From Herminiimonas arsenicoxydans (GTDB taxonomy: Bacteria; Pseudomonadota; Gammaproteobacteria; Burkholderiales; Burkholderiaceae_D): a stretch of 64,000 bases of DNA. Position numbers and translations under genes: made by a program. The DNA lies in contig CU207211.1 of the NCBI GenBank assembly GCA_000026125.1, forward strand, positions 3,162,001 through 3,226,000, read 5' to 3'. How positions within the stretch are numbered: the stretch's first letter is position 1; each line of letters starts with the position of its first letter. A model generated the notes under the pieces. It was not told where the DNA came from and searched no databases. It saw nothing but the letters and a program-made list of their open reading frames with translations. Below are positions 56,096 through 64,000 of the stretch, piece by piece.

Positions 56096-57268
56096 TTACT
56101 TGCCGGCTAATTTGCGCTTGCCGCTGGCGTAGCTGCTGTCTTCCCAGATCGCCCACTTGCCGTCCTCGACCACATACTTGGTCACCAGCGGCACAATGTT
56201 TTGACGGTGATCGTCGAAGGTCACCTTGCCGATCAAGGTATCGACGTTCTTGGTGTTGTTCAGCACATCGCGCACCTTCTTGCGATCCGGGCCGACCTTC
56301 TCCACTGCATCCATGATCAGGTTGGCGGCAGCATAGGAGAACGTGCCATATGCTTCAGGCGGTTCGCTGTACTTCTGCTTTTGATATTGCGCGGTAAAGA
56401 ACAGGCCGCCAGGGATTTTTTCCCACGGAGCACCTTCGAGGAATGCCAGCGACCCTTCGGCCAGTTTTTCGCCTACACCCTGAATGTATGCGTCGGACTT
56501 GATACCGGAGGTGCCTTCAAACTGGGCCTTGATACCGAGCTTTTCCATTTGCGTACGGATACGCACGCCTAGTGGAGTCAAGCCACCGAAGTACACAACA
56601 TCGGGTTTCAATTCGCGTATCTTGGTCAGCTCGGTGCTGAAATCCTGCTGATCCGCAGTCACGCCGAAGGTACCCAGCACAGTGGCGCCGTTCTTTTTCA
56701 GGAACTCCGAAAAATACTTGTTATGGCCCTTGCCGTAGTCGGTAGTGTCATGAATGATGGCGAATTTCTTGTATCCCTGATCCGCCATGAACTTGGCAGC
56801 CACTTCGCTTTGATTGATCATCGTGCCGTTGACACGATGCACTTCCTTGAAGTTGTTGCCATACGTAATTTCCGGCAGCACCGCTCCCCACACCACAACC
56901 GGCAAGCCGAAGCGGTTATAGACAGCCACCGTGCCCATCGCGACGGCGGAGCAGAAATGCGTGACGCCGGCAATAATGTTCTTATCGGCAGCAATCTTGG
57001 TCGCTACCTGCACACCGACATTCGGACGGCATTCATCATCCTGAGACACCAGTTCATAGGTATATTTTGCTTTCGGATCGGCATTGCGCAGGCGCACCGC
57101 CAGATCGGCAGAATTGCGCCCACCCAAACCGATGGAAGAAGTCCCGCCAGTCAACGGACCGACAAATGCAATCTTCACGACATCCTTGGCCGAAGCCGGT
57201 GTCAGCAAACTCAGGCCCAAGGCCGCACCCAGCGCCGCTGTCTTTAATACAGTATTGATATTGCTCAT
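56096..57268 (-). CDS. livK: branched-chain-type ABC transporter binding protein
   Basis: A 390-residue periplasmic solute-binding protein with a signal peptide (LKTAALGAALGLSLLTPASA). Type I fold segments: VVKIAFVGPLTGGTSSIGLG, GVTHFCSAVAMGTVAVYNRF and FAIIHDTTDYGKGHNKYFSE. GAAGGAGATC precedes the ATG. It is the first gene of the operon that ends with amidase and amidohydrolase, so the ligand is probably an amide, ureide or similar nitrogen compound rather than leucine. Confidence 0.87.
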   Translation of the reverse strand: MSNINTVLKTAALGAALGLSLLTPASAKDVVKIAFVGPLTGGTSSIGLGGRNSADLAVRLRNADPKAKYTYELVSQDDECRPNVGVQVATKIAADKNIIAGVTHFCSAVAMGTVAVYNRFGLPVVVWGAVLPEITYGNNFKEVHRVNGTMINQSEVAAKFMADQGYKKFAIIHDTTDYGKGHNKYFSEFLKKNGATVLGTFGVTADQQDFSTELTKIRELKPDVVYFGGLTPLGVRIRTQMEKLGIKAQFEGTSGIKSDAYIQGVGEKLAEGSLAFLEGAPWEKIPGGLFFTAQYQKQKYSEPPEAYGTFSYAAANLIMDAVEKVGPDRKKVRDVLNNTKNVDTLIGKVTFDDHRQNIVPLVTKYVVEDGKWAIWEDSSYASGKRKLAGK

Positions 57269-57653
57269 CTTTTTGATCTCCTTCGAGAATAAACCGTCGG
57301 TTAAAATTCACGCTACTTGAATGCAAACTTATAAGTGTCATTTAGTTCAAGTAACTTGAATATAACTCTGCAACATCCATGCCAACTGGAAAAGAAAGAA
57401 AATAGCTACAAACTGTGTGGTTTTTGGTAAACCTCGATAACAGGGGCAGGGAAATGCAAGAAAATGGGACGGCTCTGCACTCAATGCGGGCACCTGCAGA
57501 ATAGCCGGGCAACTTGCGCTGCACTCAGCATGTTCCGGCCTGGTCTGATCCATACAGACTCGCTGGCACGACGCCATACTGGCGCGCCAACCACCAAGCA
57601 GCCAAAAATCTGCAGCAAGTCCATAATGGCAGCTGTTTTCCTGGTTGTAGAAG
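57269..57653. other. intergenic region between divergent livK and the TonB-like gene
   Basis: No supported gene; short ORFs here lack start signals. It holds the promoters of the liv operon and of the rightward gene. A repeated CAAGTAACTTGAATA-like dyad (TTCAAGTAACTTGAA, 57,347-57,361) may be an operator for the liv operon. Confidence 0.45.
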
Positions 57654-58457
57654 ATGAAGTCCATCCCCATTCTTGCCAACATGCGCGCCCGCACTGCCAT
57701 CGGCATCGGGCTCTCCCTGCTGATACATGCACTGATCCTGTTCTTTGCCATGGATCGTGCAGAAGTGCGCGTGGCAGAAACCGGGGAGTCGCCGACCGCG
57801 CCGCTGACGGTCAACCTGATCGCGCAAGCGCCGTCGCCCAAGGTCGCAGCAGCGACGCTTGCACCACCACCGCAAAAAACCGACAGCACAAAACCGGCGC
57901 ACAAAAAAGCCGGCAGCGCAAAAACGGAGCCGGCGACACGTGCCAAACCGCCGCCACCGCCCTCGCCAACATCGACTGCCACAGCGCTGCTGCCGCCCGA
58001 TATGACGGATATGCTGAATGCCGCGCGCGCACGGCGTCGTGCCGCCGGCATACAGGAACCGGACAATAGCGTCAGCCAGCCGGCAGACGACAATGCCATC
58101 GCCCGCGCCAACATAGCCGAATTGACGCAGCAGCAGTCGCGCGGCCGCAATGAATCCGGCGGCGTGTTTCAAGTCACTTACAAGGGTGTGCGCAGCGCAG
58201 AATTCATCTTTCGCGGCTGGGATTTGCGCCGTCGCACGAATTCGCGGCAGCTGATTCTGGTCGATGCAGGACCGAATGGGGATATCGAGACGGCCATCGT
58301 GCGCCGCATGATAGAACTGATCCGCCAATATGAGAAAGGCGACTTTCAATGGAACTCGCCGCGGATCGGACGCGTCGTAACCTTGTCGGCCCGCCCGCAG
58401 GATAGTGCCGAACTGGAAGATTTCCTGAAGCGGGATTTCTTTGATGTCCGCCGCTGA
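57654..58457 (+). CDS. TonB-like periplasm-spanning protein
   Basis: A 267-residue protein with an N-terminal membrane anchor (AIGIGLSLLIHALILFFAMD), a Pro/Ala/Lys-rich linker (THKKAGSAKTEPAT, PPPPPSPTSTAT) and a C-terminal globular part (GVRSAEFIFRGWDLRRRTNS and onward). The layout resembles TonB/TolA, but the C-terminus lacks the TonB YP motif and no exbBD is adjacent. Function unknown. Confidence 0.75.
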   Translation: MKSIPILANMRARTAIGIGLSLLIHALILFFAMDRAEVRVAETGESPTAPLTVNLIAQAPSPKVAAATLAPPPQKTDSTKPAHKKAGSAKTEPATRAKPPPPPSPTSTATALLPPDMTDMLNAARARRRAAGIQEPDNSVSQPADDNAIARANIAELTQQQSRGRNESGGVFQVTYKGVRSAEFIFRGWDLRRRTNSRQLILVDAGPNGDIETAIVRRMIELIRQYEKGDFQWNSPRIGRVVTLSARPQDSAELEDFLKRDFFDVRR

Positions 58458-58520
58458 TTCGCACCCAGGCATGTCAGATGAATTAGTTAGCCTGTCCGCA
58501 TTCCATCACAAGGAGGCTGT

Positions 58521-59015
58521 ATGCAACTTGAAGGATCCTGCCATTGCGGCGCCGTGCATTTTTCCCTGCACAGCGCCACACCTTATCCCTATCAGCGCTG
58601 TTACTGCTCGATCTGCCGCAAGACACAGGGCGGCGGCGGATATGCGATCAATCTGGGCGGCGATGCGGCCAGCCTGAAGGTCCGGGGCGCCGATGAGGTC
58701 AGCGTTTACCATGCCAGATTAAAAAATCCGGGCGAACAGCGCACGCATACCAGCACGGGTGAGCGACATTTTTGCCGGCGTTGCGGCAGCGCCTTGTGGC
58801 TGTACGATCCGACATGGCCGGAGCTGGTGCACCCGTTTGCTTCCGCCATCGACACCCCTTTGCCGACGCCACCCGAACATACGCACCTGATGCTGCAATT
58901 CAAGGCGCCGTGGGTAGAAGTAGCGGCGGGAAAGAAGGACAGGCAATATGACCTGTATCCGGAAGAATCAATTGCCGCCTGGCATGCCAGACTGGGCTTG
59001 CTCATCGAAGATTGA
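58521..59015 (+). CDS. GFA-family zinc protein (CENP-V/GFA)
   Basis: A 164-residue protein with the GFA zinc pattern: CHCGAVHF at 8-15, CYCSICRKTQGG at 28-39 and FCRRCGSALW near 86. The fold binds two zinc ions; some members act on S-hydroxymethylglutathione, but most are uncharacterised. AAGGAGG precedes the ATG. Confidence 0.88.
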   Translation: MQLEGSCHCGAVHFSLHSATPYPYQRCYCSICRKTQGGGGYAINLGGDAASLKVRGADEVSVYHARLKNPGEQRTHTSTGERHFCRRCGSALWLYDPTWPELVHPFASAIDTPLPTPPEHTHLMLQFKAPWVEVAAGKKDRQYDLYPEESIAAWHARLGLLIED

Positions 59016-59042
59016 TGTCCGGCGGCTGAAGCGGGCGCACGA

Positions 59043-59762
59043 TTAAAGTATCGCCGACACTTCCGGGTGCGGAATACTCATCGAACTGCGGGACAGCACC
59101 CGCAAGCCGGTATCCAGTTTGTATACCAGCGGCACGCTGTTCGGCACATCGAAGCGCGCCACTTCTTCCTCCGACATATCTTCCAGCAGCTTAACCAGCG
59201 CGCGCTGACTATTGCCATGCGAGGAAATGATCACGTTCTTGTCCTGCTTCAAGGCCGGTACGATGACCTCATCCCAGAATACGCGCACGCGCTCCACGGT
59301 TTCCTTCAGCGATTCGCCGAGCGGCAGAGAGTCGCGCGGAATACCCTGATAACGCGGCTCGCGCCACGGTGCGCGCGGATCGTCTGCATCCATCAGCGGC
59401 GGCTGGCTGTCGAAGCCGCGCCGCCATTTCCACACTTGTTCTTCGCCAAATCTGGCGATGGTTTCCGCGCGGTTCTGACCGGTCAGTGCGCCGTAATGCC
59501 GCTCATTAAGGCGCCAGTGACTGATGATAGGGATATACATCGCATCCATCTCGTCCAGCATCAACCACTGTGAACGGATGGTTCTTTTCAGCATGGAGGT
59601 GAGGGCAAGGTCGAAGCGGAACCCGGCTTCGGCCAGCGCGCGACCGGCATTGCGTGCCTGTTGAATACCATTGGCGGTCAAATCGATATCGGTCCAGCCG
59701 GTAAAGCGGTTTTCCCTGTTCCACTGTGATTCGCCATGGCGAACAATCACCAGATTACCCAT
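59043..59762 (-). CDS. gpmA: 2,3-bisphosphoglycerate-dependent phosphoglycerate mutase
   Basis: A 239-residue histidine phosphatase-fold enzyme of glycolysis. RHGESQWNRENRFTGWTD carries the phospho-histidine, LNERHYGALTGQNRAE the catalytic glutamate and IISSHGNSQRALVKLLE the second histidine. SSHGNSQRA replaces the usual AAHGNSLRA, and the protein is about 10 residues shorter than typical GpmA, so it may be a paralogue with altered activity. Confidence 0.85.
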   Translation of the reverse strand: MGNLVIVRHGESQWNRENRFTGWTDIDLTANGIQQARNAGRALAEAGFRFDLALTSMLKRTIRSQWLMLDEMDAMYIPIISHWRLNERHYGALTGQNRAETIARFGEEQVWKWRRGFDSQPPLMDADDPRAPWREPRYQGIPRDSLPLGESLKETVERVRVFWDEVIVPALKQDKNVIISSHGNSQRALVKLLEDMSEEEVARFDVPNSVPLVYKLDTGLRVLSRSSMSIPHPEVSAIL

Positions 59763-60166
59763 TACTTTTTCTCATGTTAAAGCGACAAAGCATGAAGATT
59801 AACTGAGTTTCAGGAATGATGACGTACAAGATCGAACATTGCAGGTCAAAAAGTCAGAAAAGTGACGACCACTTTCCCAAAGAATTCACAATTTTGTCAC
59901 ATATACCCCACAGCCATGTATAGCCAATCCATGTGAATTGGCGCTTAATGACAACATCAGTTTTATTTCATCAAAGAAACTTTTTGCTCCCGCTTTCCTT
60001 CAAGAATATGGGTCTTTGCATTGGAATACCTCTGGTACCCGGAGCCGTCACCAACTCCAGTCGATCAGCAATGAAAACCATGCCTCACTTTTGCCGGCCC
60101 ACAAGGCCGGACGCTGTTTACGTACGCTTTCGCATACATCAACCGGCATTTAACAGGAGCAAGGAT
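59763..60166. other. intergenic region upstream of the chemoreceptor gene
   Basis: No gene. The frame of the chemoreceptor is open back to 59,933, but that part has no ribosome binding site or membrane signal and is treated as leader. Confidence 0.5.
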
Positions 60167-61888
60167 ATGTTTAAAAACATGACTGTAGGGACCAAACTGA
60201 TTTCCAGCTTTTTGACTTTGTCGGTAGCCGGCGCCATCGTTGCCGGCATAGGCATATACAACATGGGCAAGATCAACGACAAGGCCGGCGACATCTACAA
60301 CCAGGAATTGATGGGATTGTCTTACATCAAGGACGCCAATATCGACCTGCTTTTCATCGGCCGTGCGCGCGGCAATGTTCTGCTGTCGACAACAGAAGAA
60401 GAACGCACGCTGAATAAAGAAAATATCAAGAAATATCTGGCATCAGCGAAAGAGAATCTGGCAAAAGCCCAGCCGCTTTTCGTCAGCGATAGTGCCAAAG
60501 CGCTGTTTGCAAAATACGCCACCGTTTCGCAAGATTATGAAAAAGAAATGTGGCGGGCCTTGGCGCTGGCAGATAAAGAGCCGCTGCAACAACGCAGCGC
60601 CGAGTTGACCACCAGCATGGCTCAAACCCGTCTGCACGCGAATACGCTGGACAATGTATTGACAGAATTGTCCAAACAAAAAGAGGTGCGCGCTGCACAG
60701 GCGCATGTAGAAACCGAGCAGCTATATGATTCCAGCCGCGCATTCATGGTCTTGCTGGTGATCCTGAGTGCGTTCTCCGGCATCCTGCTGGGCGTACTGA
60801 TTACGCGCAATTTGAAGGGTCAGCTGGGAGGCGAACCGAATTATGCTGCAGGCGTTGCGGCGCGCATTGCCGCAGGCGATCTGACCGTCGCCATCGATCT
60901 ACGCTCCAAGGATCAAACCAGCATGTTGTTCGCGATGCGCGAAATGCGCGACAGTCTGGCCAGCATAGTCAGCCAGGTCAGATCGGGCACCGACACCATC
61001 ACCACTGCGTCGGGGCAAATTGCGGCGGGCAACCTGGATCTGTCGTCCCGTACCGAGGAGCAAGCCAGCGCGCTGGAAGAAACTGCTTCCTCGATGGAAG
61101 AAATCACGTCCACCGTCAAACAGAATGCAGAAAATTCGCAACAGGCCAGTACCCTCGCAGTTCATGCTTCCAGCACTGCGATACGTGGCGGTGCAGTAGT
61201 TTCGCAAGTTGTCGATACGATGGGATCGATTACCGAGTCTTCCAGAAAAATCGTGGACATCATCGGCGTCATCGACGGCATCGCATTCCAGACCAATATT
61301 CTGGCGCTGAATGCAGCGGTTGAAGCCGCACGTGCCGGCGAACAGGGACGTGGCTTTGCGGTTGTGGCATCTGAAGTGCGCAGCCTGGCACAACGCTCCG
61401 CTTCGGCAGCAAAGGAAATCAAGCAGCTGATCGGCGACTCTGTCGAGAAGGTTGATGCCGGTAGCAAACTGGTGGAACAGGCCGGCACCACGATGAAAGA
61501 GATCGTCGGCGGTATCCAGCGCGTCGCCGACATCATGTCCGACATTACTGCGGCCGGCCGTGAGCAAAGTGCCGGGATTGAACAGGTCAATCAGGCCATC
61601 GCGCAAATGGATGAGGTAACGCAGCAAAATGCAGCCCTGGTGGAAGAAGCGGCGGCGGCATCACAATCGCTGCAGGATCAAGCCACTCATCTTTCTGAAA
61701 TAGTCAGCGTATTCAAGCTCGATAACACGCAAATCCAGGCCGCGCATGCAGGCAAGCCTGCAGCGGCTCGCTCACAGGCAAAATCATTGGCCAATACGGT
61801 ACGGCGCACGATGGCAAACAAAGCCGCCTCGCAAAAGATCGCATTCGCGAACCAGGGCAGTAACAGCGACGATTGGTCGGAGTTTTAA
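60167..61888 (+). CDS. methyl-accepting chemotaxis protein
   Basis: A 573-residue chemoreceptor from the ATG at 60,167 (AGGAG upstream). First helix [20 protein letters not shown]; periplasmic four-helix-bundle sensor (4HB_MCP) to about residue 190; second helix [24 protein letters not shown]; then the signalling domain with the hairpin tip [24 protein letters not shown] sequence and [20 protein letters not shown]. The C-terminal DWSEF fits the xWxxF CheR/CheB-tether motif. The ligand is unknown. Confidence 0.92.
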   Translation: MFKNMTVGTKLISSFLTLSVAGAIVAGIGIYNMGKINDKAGDIYNQELMGLSYIKDANIDLLFIGRARGNVLLSTTEEERTLNKENIKKYLASAKENLAKAQPLFVSDSAKALFAKYATVSQDYEKEMWRALALADKEPLQQRSAELTTSMAQTRLHANTLDNVLTELSKQKEVRAAQAHVETEQLYDSSRAFMVLLVILSAFSGILLGVLITRNLKGQLGGEPNYAAGVAARIAAGDLTVAIDLRSKDQTSMLFAMREMRDSLASIVSQVRSGTDTITTASGQIAAGNLDLSSRTEEQASALEETASSMEEITSTVKQNAENSQQASTLAVHASSTAIRGGAVVSQVVDTMGSITESSRKIVDIIGVIDGIAFQTNILALNAAVEAARAGEQGRGFAVVASEVRSLAQRSASAAKEIKQLIGDSVEKVDAGSKLVEQAGTTMKEIVGGIQRVADIMSDITAAGREQSAGIEQVNQAIAQMDEVTQQNAALVEEAAAASQSLQDQATHLSEIVSVFKLDNTQIQAAHAGKPAAARSQAKSLANTVRRTMANKAASQKIAFANQGSNSDDWSEF

Positions 61889-61920
61889 AACTTCTCCAGA
61901 TTTATCTCCGCTGCAACAAA

Positions 61921-61945
61921 AAACCCGGCTCTGTCGGGTTTTTTT
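61921..61945 (+). terminator. terminator after the chemoreceptor gene
   Basis: AAACCCG-GCTCTGT-CGGGTTT followed by a T-run, 32 nt after the stop codon. Confidence 0.87.
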
Positions 61946-62085
61946 GACTGGGCAATTTGCAAAATTACACCGATCACGCCTTAAACACAGGCAAACAGGA
62001 AATTAAATGGAATTTTTACCTGATGGACTTGTCCACGCATGGCGTATTGCCACGCATACGCACTCAAACAGATAAAATCCACCTT

Positions 62086-62649
62086 ATGCAATTCAGTCAT
62101 CGCGCCCTGTTCATGCAGGCAGCATTTTTTATGCTTCTTACCGGTTGTGCCGGCCCCAAACCCATCGTCTACACGGAGGAGAAGTTCGACTCGGCCGACA
62201 TTTATACGCGCCGTTTCCCGGTGTCCGCCTATGCTGCCTGCGAAGCGGCGCGGCGCGCCCTGCTCAGCCAGGGTTATATCATCAACGCCGCCAATGCCAA
62301 TCAGGTCGATGGCCGCAAGAGTTTTCAGCCGGAAAACGATGTGCACGTACAGATCGCCTTCCGCGTCGTGTGTGCGGCGGATAATCTGCACGACAATGTC
62401 GCTTCGATATTTGTGAATGCGCTGGAAGATCGCTATGCGCTGAAAAAGGTCAACAATTCAGCCAGCCTCGGCGTAGGCGCGCTGGGCTCCGTGTCGCTGC
62501 CGTTTTCATCGAGCGATGACTCGCTGGTCAAGGTTGCCAGCGAAACCATTTCTGCAGAACCCTTCTATGCGCGCTTCTACCAGCTGGTTGAACGGTATCT
62601 GACCAACGAAGCAACGCTGAACACGGAATTGTTTGAATTGCCACGCTGA
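62086..62649 (+). CDS. DUF2242-family lipoprotein
   Basis: About 187 residues from the ATG at 62,086. Signal peptide with lipobox (FMLLTGC), so a lipid-anchored envelope protein. The segments KFDSADIYTRRFPVSAYAAC and SQGYIINAANANQVDGRKSF fit the DUF2242 family of betaproteobacteria. Function unknown. The frame extends upstream to 61,957 without a signal sequence. Confidence 0.82.
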   Translation: MQFSHRALFMQAAFFMLLTGCAGPKPIVYTEEKFDSADIYTRRFPVSAYAACEAARRALLSQGYIINAANANQVDGRKSFQPENDVHVQIAFRVVCAADNLHDNVASIFVNALEDRYALKKVNNSASLGVGALGSVSLPFSSSDDSLVKVASETISAEPFYARFYQLVERYLTNEATLNTELFELPR

Positions 62650-62919
62650 AAGAAGCTGCTTCTTTGCGCATCAGCAGGTTGGTACCGTGTACGACATACA
62701 CCGATCTGCTGCACTTGCTCAACGCGACCGGGCTTGCATGCGGGCGACTTGCACTGCATCAAATGAATCCCGGCCGAAGTTTGGCGCACCGTTGCAAAGA
62801 CGGGTATTCTTGCCGTCATCCCCGCTTCAATAGAAGAGATGGCATGCTCCAGCACGATCACATTACCCGTTACGCACCCGCGATTCATGCGCTGCCAGGC
62901 ATCTTCGCTGCTTGTCCGC

Positions 62920-63375
62920 ATGCGTCCTGAGCACACCAGTACCGGGGCCATCCGGCCCATCGCCAGGCAGCCCCGATCCCGCGTCGCCAGACTGCTGTAC
63001 GGCCTCGCTGGCGGGCTGGCCTTGTTGCTGGGCGTGCTAGGCATTTTCCTGCCCGGTCTGCCAACCACGCCTTTTGTTTTGCTGGCGGCAGCCTGTTTCG
63101 CCAAGGCCTCGCCACGCGTGCATCGCTGGATGCTGCAGCATCGCCTGCTCGGACCGGTGCTGCGCAACTGGGAACGGCATCGCAGTCTCACGCGCGGCAC
63201 CAAATACGTGGCCGTGGGCACGATGATGCTGACCATTTCTTTTTCAGTCTGGGCTTTCTCCGACCGGCCGTGGGTACAGGCCGCACTGCTGCTGCTCGGC
63301 GGCATAGGCGCACTGGTCGTGCTCCGCATACCGACACGCGCCGATGTCAAGACGCCACGCCGGCAACTGAAATAA
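62920..63375 (+). CDS. YbaN-like DUF454 inner-membrane protein
   Basis: About 151 residues. The DUF454 core is seen as GLALLLGVLGIFLPGLPTTP followed by FVLLAAACFAKASPRVHRWM, then LGPVLRNWERHRSL and two hydrophobic helices. The frame is open to 62,839; 62,920 (MRPEHTSTG) is chosen as the nearest ATG before the conserved part, without a clear ribosome binding site. The preceding 62,650-62,919 holds nothing recognised. Function unknown. Confidence 0.8.
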   Translation: MRPEHTSTGAIRPIARQPRSRVARLLYGLAGGLALLLGVLGIFLPGLPTTPFVLLAAACFAKASPRVHRWMLQHRLLGPVLRNWERHRSLTRGTKYVAVGTMMLTISFSVWAFSDRPWVQAALLLLGGIGALVVLRIPTRADVKTPRRQLK

Positions 63376-63378
63376 AAA

Positions 63379-63407
63379 GCGCATCGTGCCTGTTCCGCAC
63401 GATGCGC
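63379..63407. terminator. strong hairpin between convergent genes
   Basis: GCGCATCGTGC-CTGTTCC-GCACGATGCGC, an 11-bp perfect stem preceded by an A-run, directly follows the DUF454 stop codon and faces the sigma-54 activator gene. On the minus strand the A-run becomes a T-run after the stem. Confidence 0.75.
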
Positions 63408-63522
63408 GTACATCCTGTTTTCAACACCCCGCCAATACCAGCCGGATACAGCGACAGATTATTTTGTATCACGCATCCGTTCGATCAGGAAATCGCCGTC
63501 GCCTGTTAAAGAGTTCGCTGTT

Positions 63523-64000
63523 TCAATCCGGCTTGTCATCTGCATGGGCCGCAAGCTGCAGTCTGCGCCACAAGGTCGTGCGGCTGATGCCCAGATAATT
63601 TGCCGCCGCTTCACGATTGCCATGGTGACGCTGCAATACTTGCTGCAGCGTTTCTGTTTGTTCCTGTGCCAGGACATCCTGAGACGCCACCGCAATCGCA
63701 TCGCTGACCGATGCAGACAATTCCGGCGCAATATTTTTCAGGAAGGCAGGCGTCAGTGCCTGCAATGGCGCCGCCGCCAAAAACAAGGCCAGGCGCTCCA
63801 TCAAATTGCGCAGCTCGCGTACATTCCCCGGCCAGGCATAAGACGCCAGCAAAGGCATGCAAGTTGATATCTCAGCATGCAAATTGGCATGCGGCCTGAC
63901 ATCCAGCGATGCCAGTGCGCTTTTCAAATACCATTCGGTCAATGCAGGCACATCTTCGGGGCGCTGGCGCAAAGGCGGCAAACTCAGCCGCAATACGCTC
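63523..64000 (-). CDS. C-terminal part of a sigma-54-dependent activator (cut by window end)
   Basis: The visible 159 codons hold the end of the AAA+ domain (VLRLSLPPLRQRPEDVPALT, YAWPGNVRELRNLMERLAL) and a Fis-type HTH (QRHHGNREAAANYLGISRTT followed by LWRRLQ). The frame is still open at 64,000, so the sensor and most of the ATPase lie outside. The HTH wording is close to PrpR-type propionate regulators, but the sensor domain needed to decide is missing. Confidence 0.88.
   Translation of the reverse strand, partial: SVLRLSLPPLRQRPEDVPALTEWYLKSALASLDVRPHANLHAEISTCMPLLASYAWPGNVRELRNLMERLALFLAAAPLQALTPAFLKNIAPELSASVSDAIAVASQDVLAQEQTETLQQVLQRHHGNREAAANYLGISRTTLWRRLQLAAHADDKPD

Noticed and set aside
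62577..63413. 278-codon minus-strand frame opposite the DUF2242 and DUF454 genes
   Set aside because: It is antisense to two recognisable genes with Ser/Arg/Pro-rich composition; no domain found.

Overview
The window looks like chromosome of a betaproteobacterium of the Oxalobacteraceae type (Herminiimonas/Janthinobacterium-like). This is an inference from gene content: an OxlT-like transporter, a Nitrosomonas-type ncgABC-nirK cluster, arsenic genes, a LivKHMGF operon and a DUF2242 lipoprotein. It falls into two parts. Positions 1 to about 25,890 are visibly AT-richer, accessory and full of mobile elements. From about 26,260 to the end the sequence is GC-rich and mostly ordinary chromosome.

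The accessory part is a nest of mobile units. The outer layer is a Tn7-like transposition module (tnsA, tnsB, tnsC and two different TniQ/TnsD-family genes, 17,913-25,780, all minus strand). Its tnsA-side end lies close to 25,850-25,890; the opposite end is not in the window, so everything to the left is probably its cargo. The cargo holds a metallo-beta-lactamase-fold gene followed by a gene cut by the window edge, an XRE regulator, a DEDD exonuclease, a lone HsdR-N type nuclease and an AbrB-like antitoxin. Into that cargo a 13.8-kb block (2464-16270) has inserted. It is bounded by inverted IS21-type ends (TG...CA, with TTGCCAC repeats 24 bp apart) and by a 5-bp target duplication, ACGAA, on both sides. 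No istA/istB genes are inside. The block contains a GmrSD-like DUF262/DUF1524 gene, arsR-arsC-arsH, a SulP permease, and two same-orientation 1227-bp IS30-family elements flanking a complete phosphite uptake and oxidation operon, ptxABCDE.

The ptx operon has a Pho-box-like sequence and a perfect 25-bp palindrome in its promoter region. PtxABC would import phosphite, PtxD would oxidise it to phosphate with NAD+, and the LysR-type PtxE would regulate. The neighbouring ars genes cover arsenate reduction and organoarsenical oxidation, but no arsenite pump lies beside them.

The right part holds: a DUF2807 protein; a tartrate/D-malate dehydrogenase with an HpxZ-like SnoaL protein; AraC/MFS and TSUP transporters; a DEAD-box helicase with two DbpA-type RNA-binding domains; an AT-rich orphan gene (35,209-36,282); a CusBA metal efflux pair; a copper nitrite reductase operon (ncgABC-nirK) with two NsrR-like operators; oxlT; a SET-domain methyltransferase; a branched-chain-type ABC transporter operon that runs into an amidase and an M20 amidohydrolase; a TonB-like protein; a GFA protein; gpmA; a chemoreceptor; and the C-terminal part of a sigma-54 activator cut by the window end. 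No rRNA, tRNA or CRISPR array was recognised.
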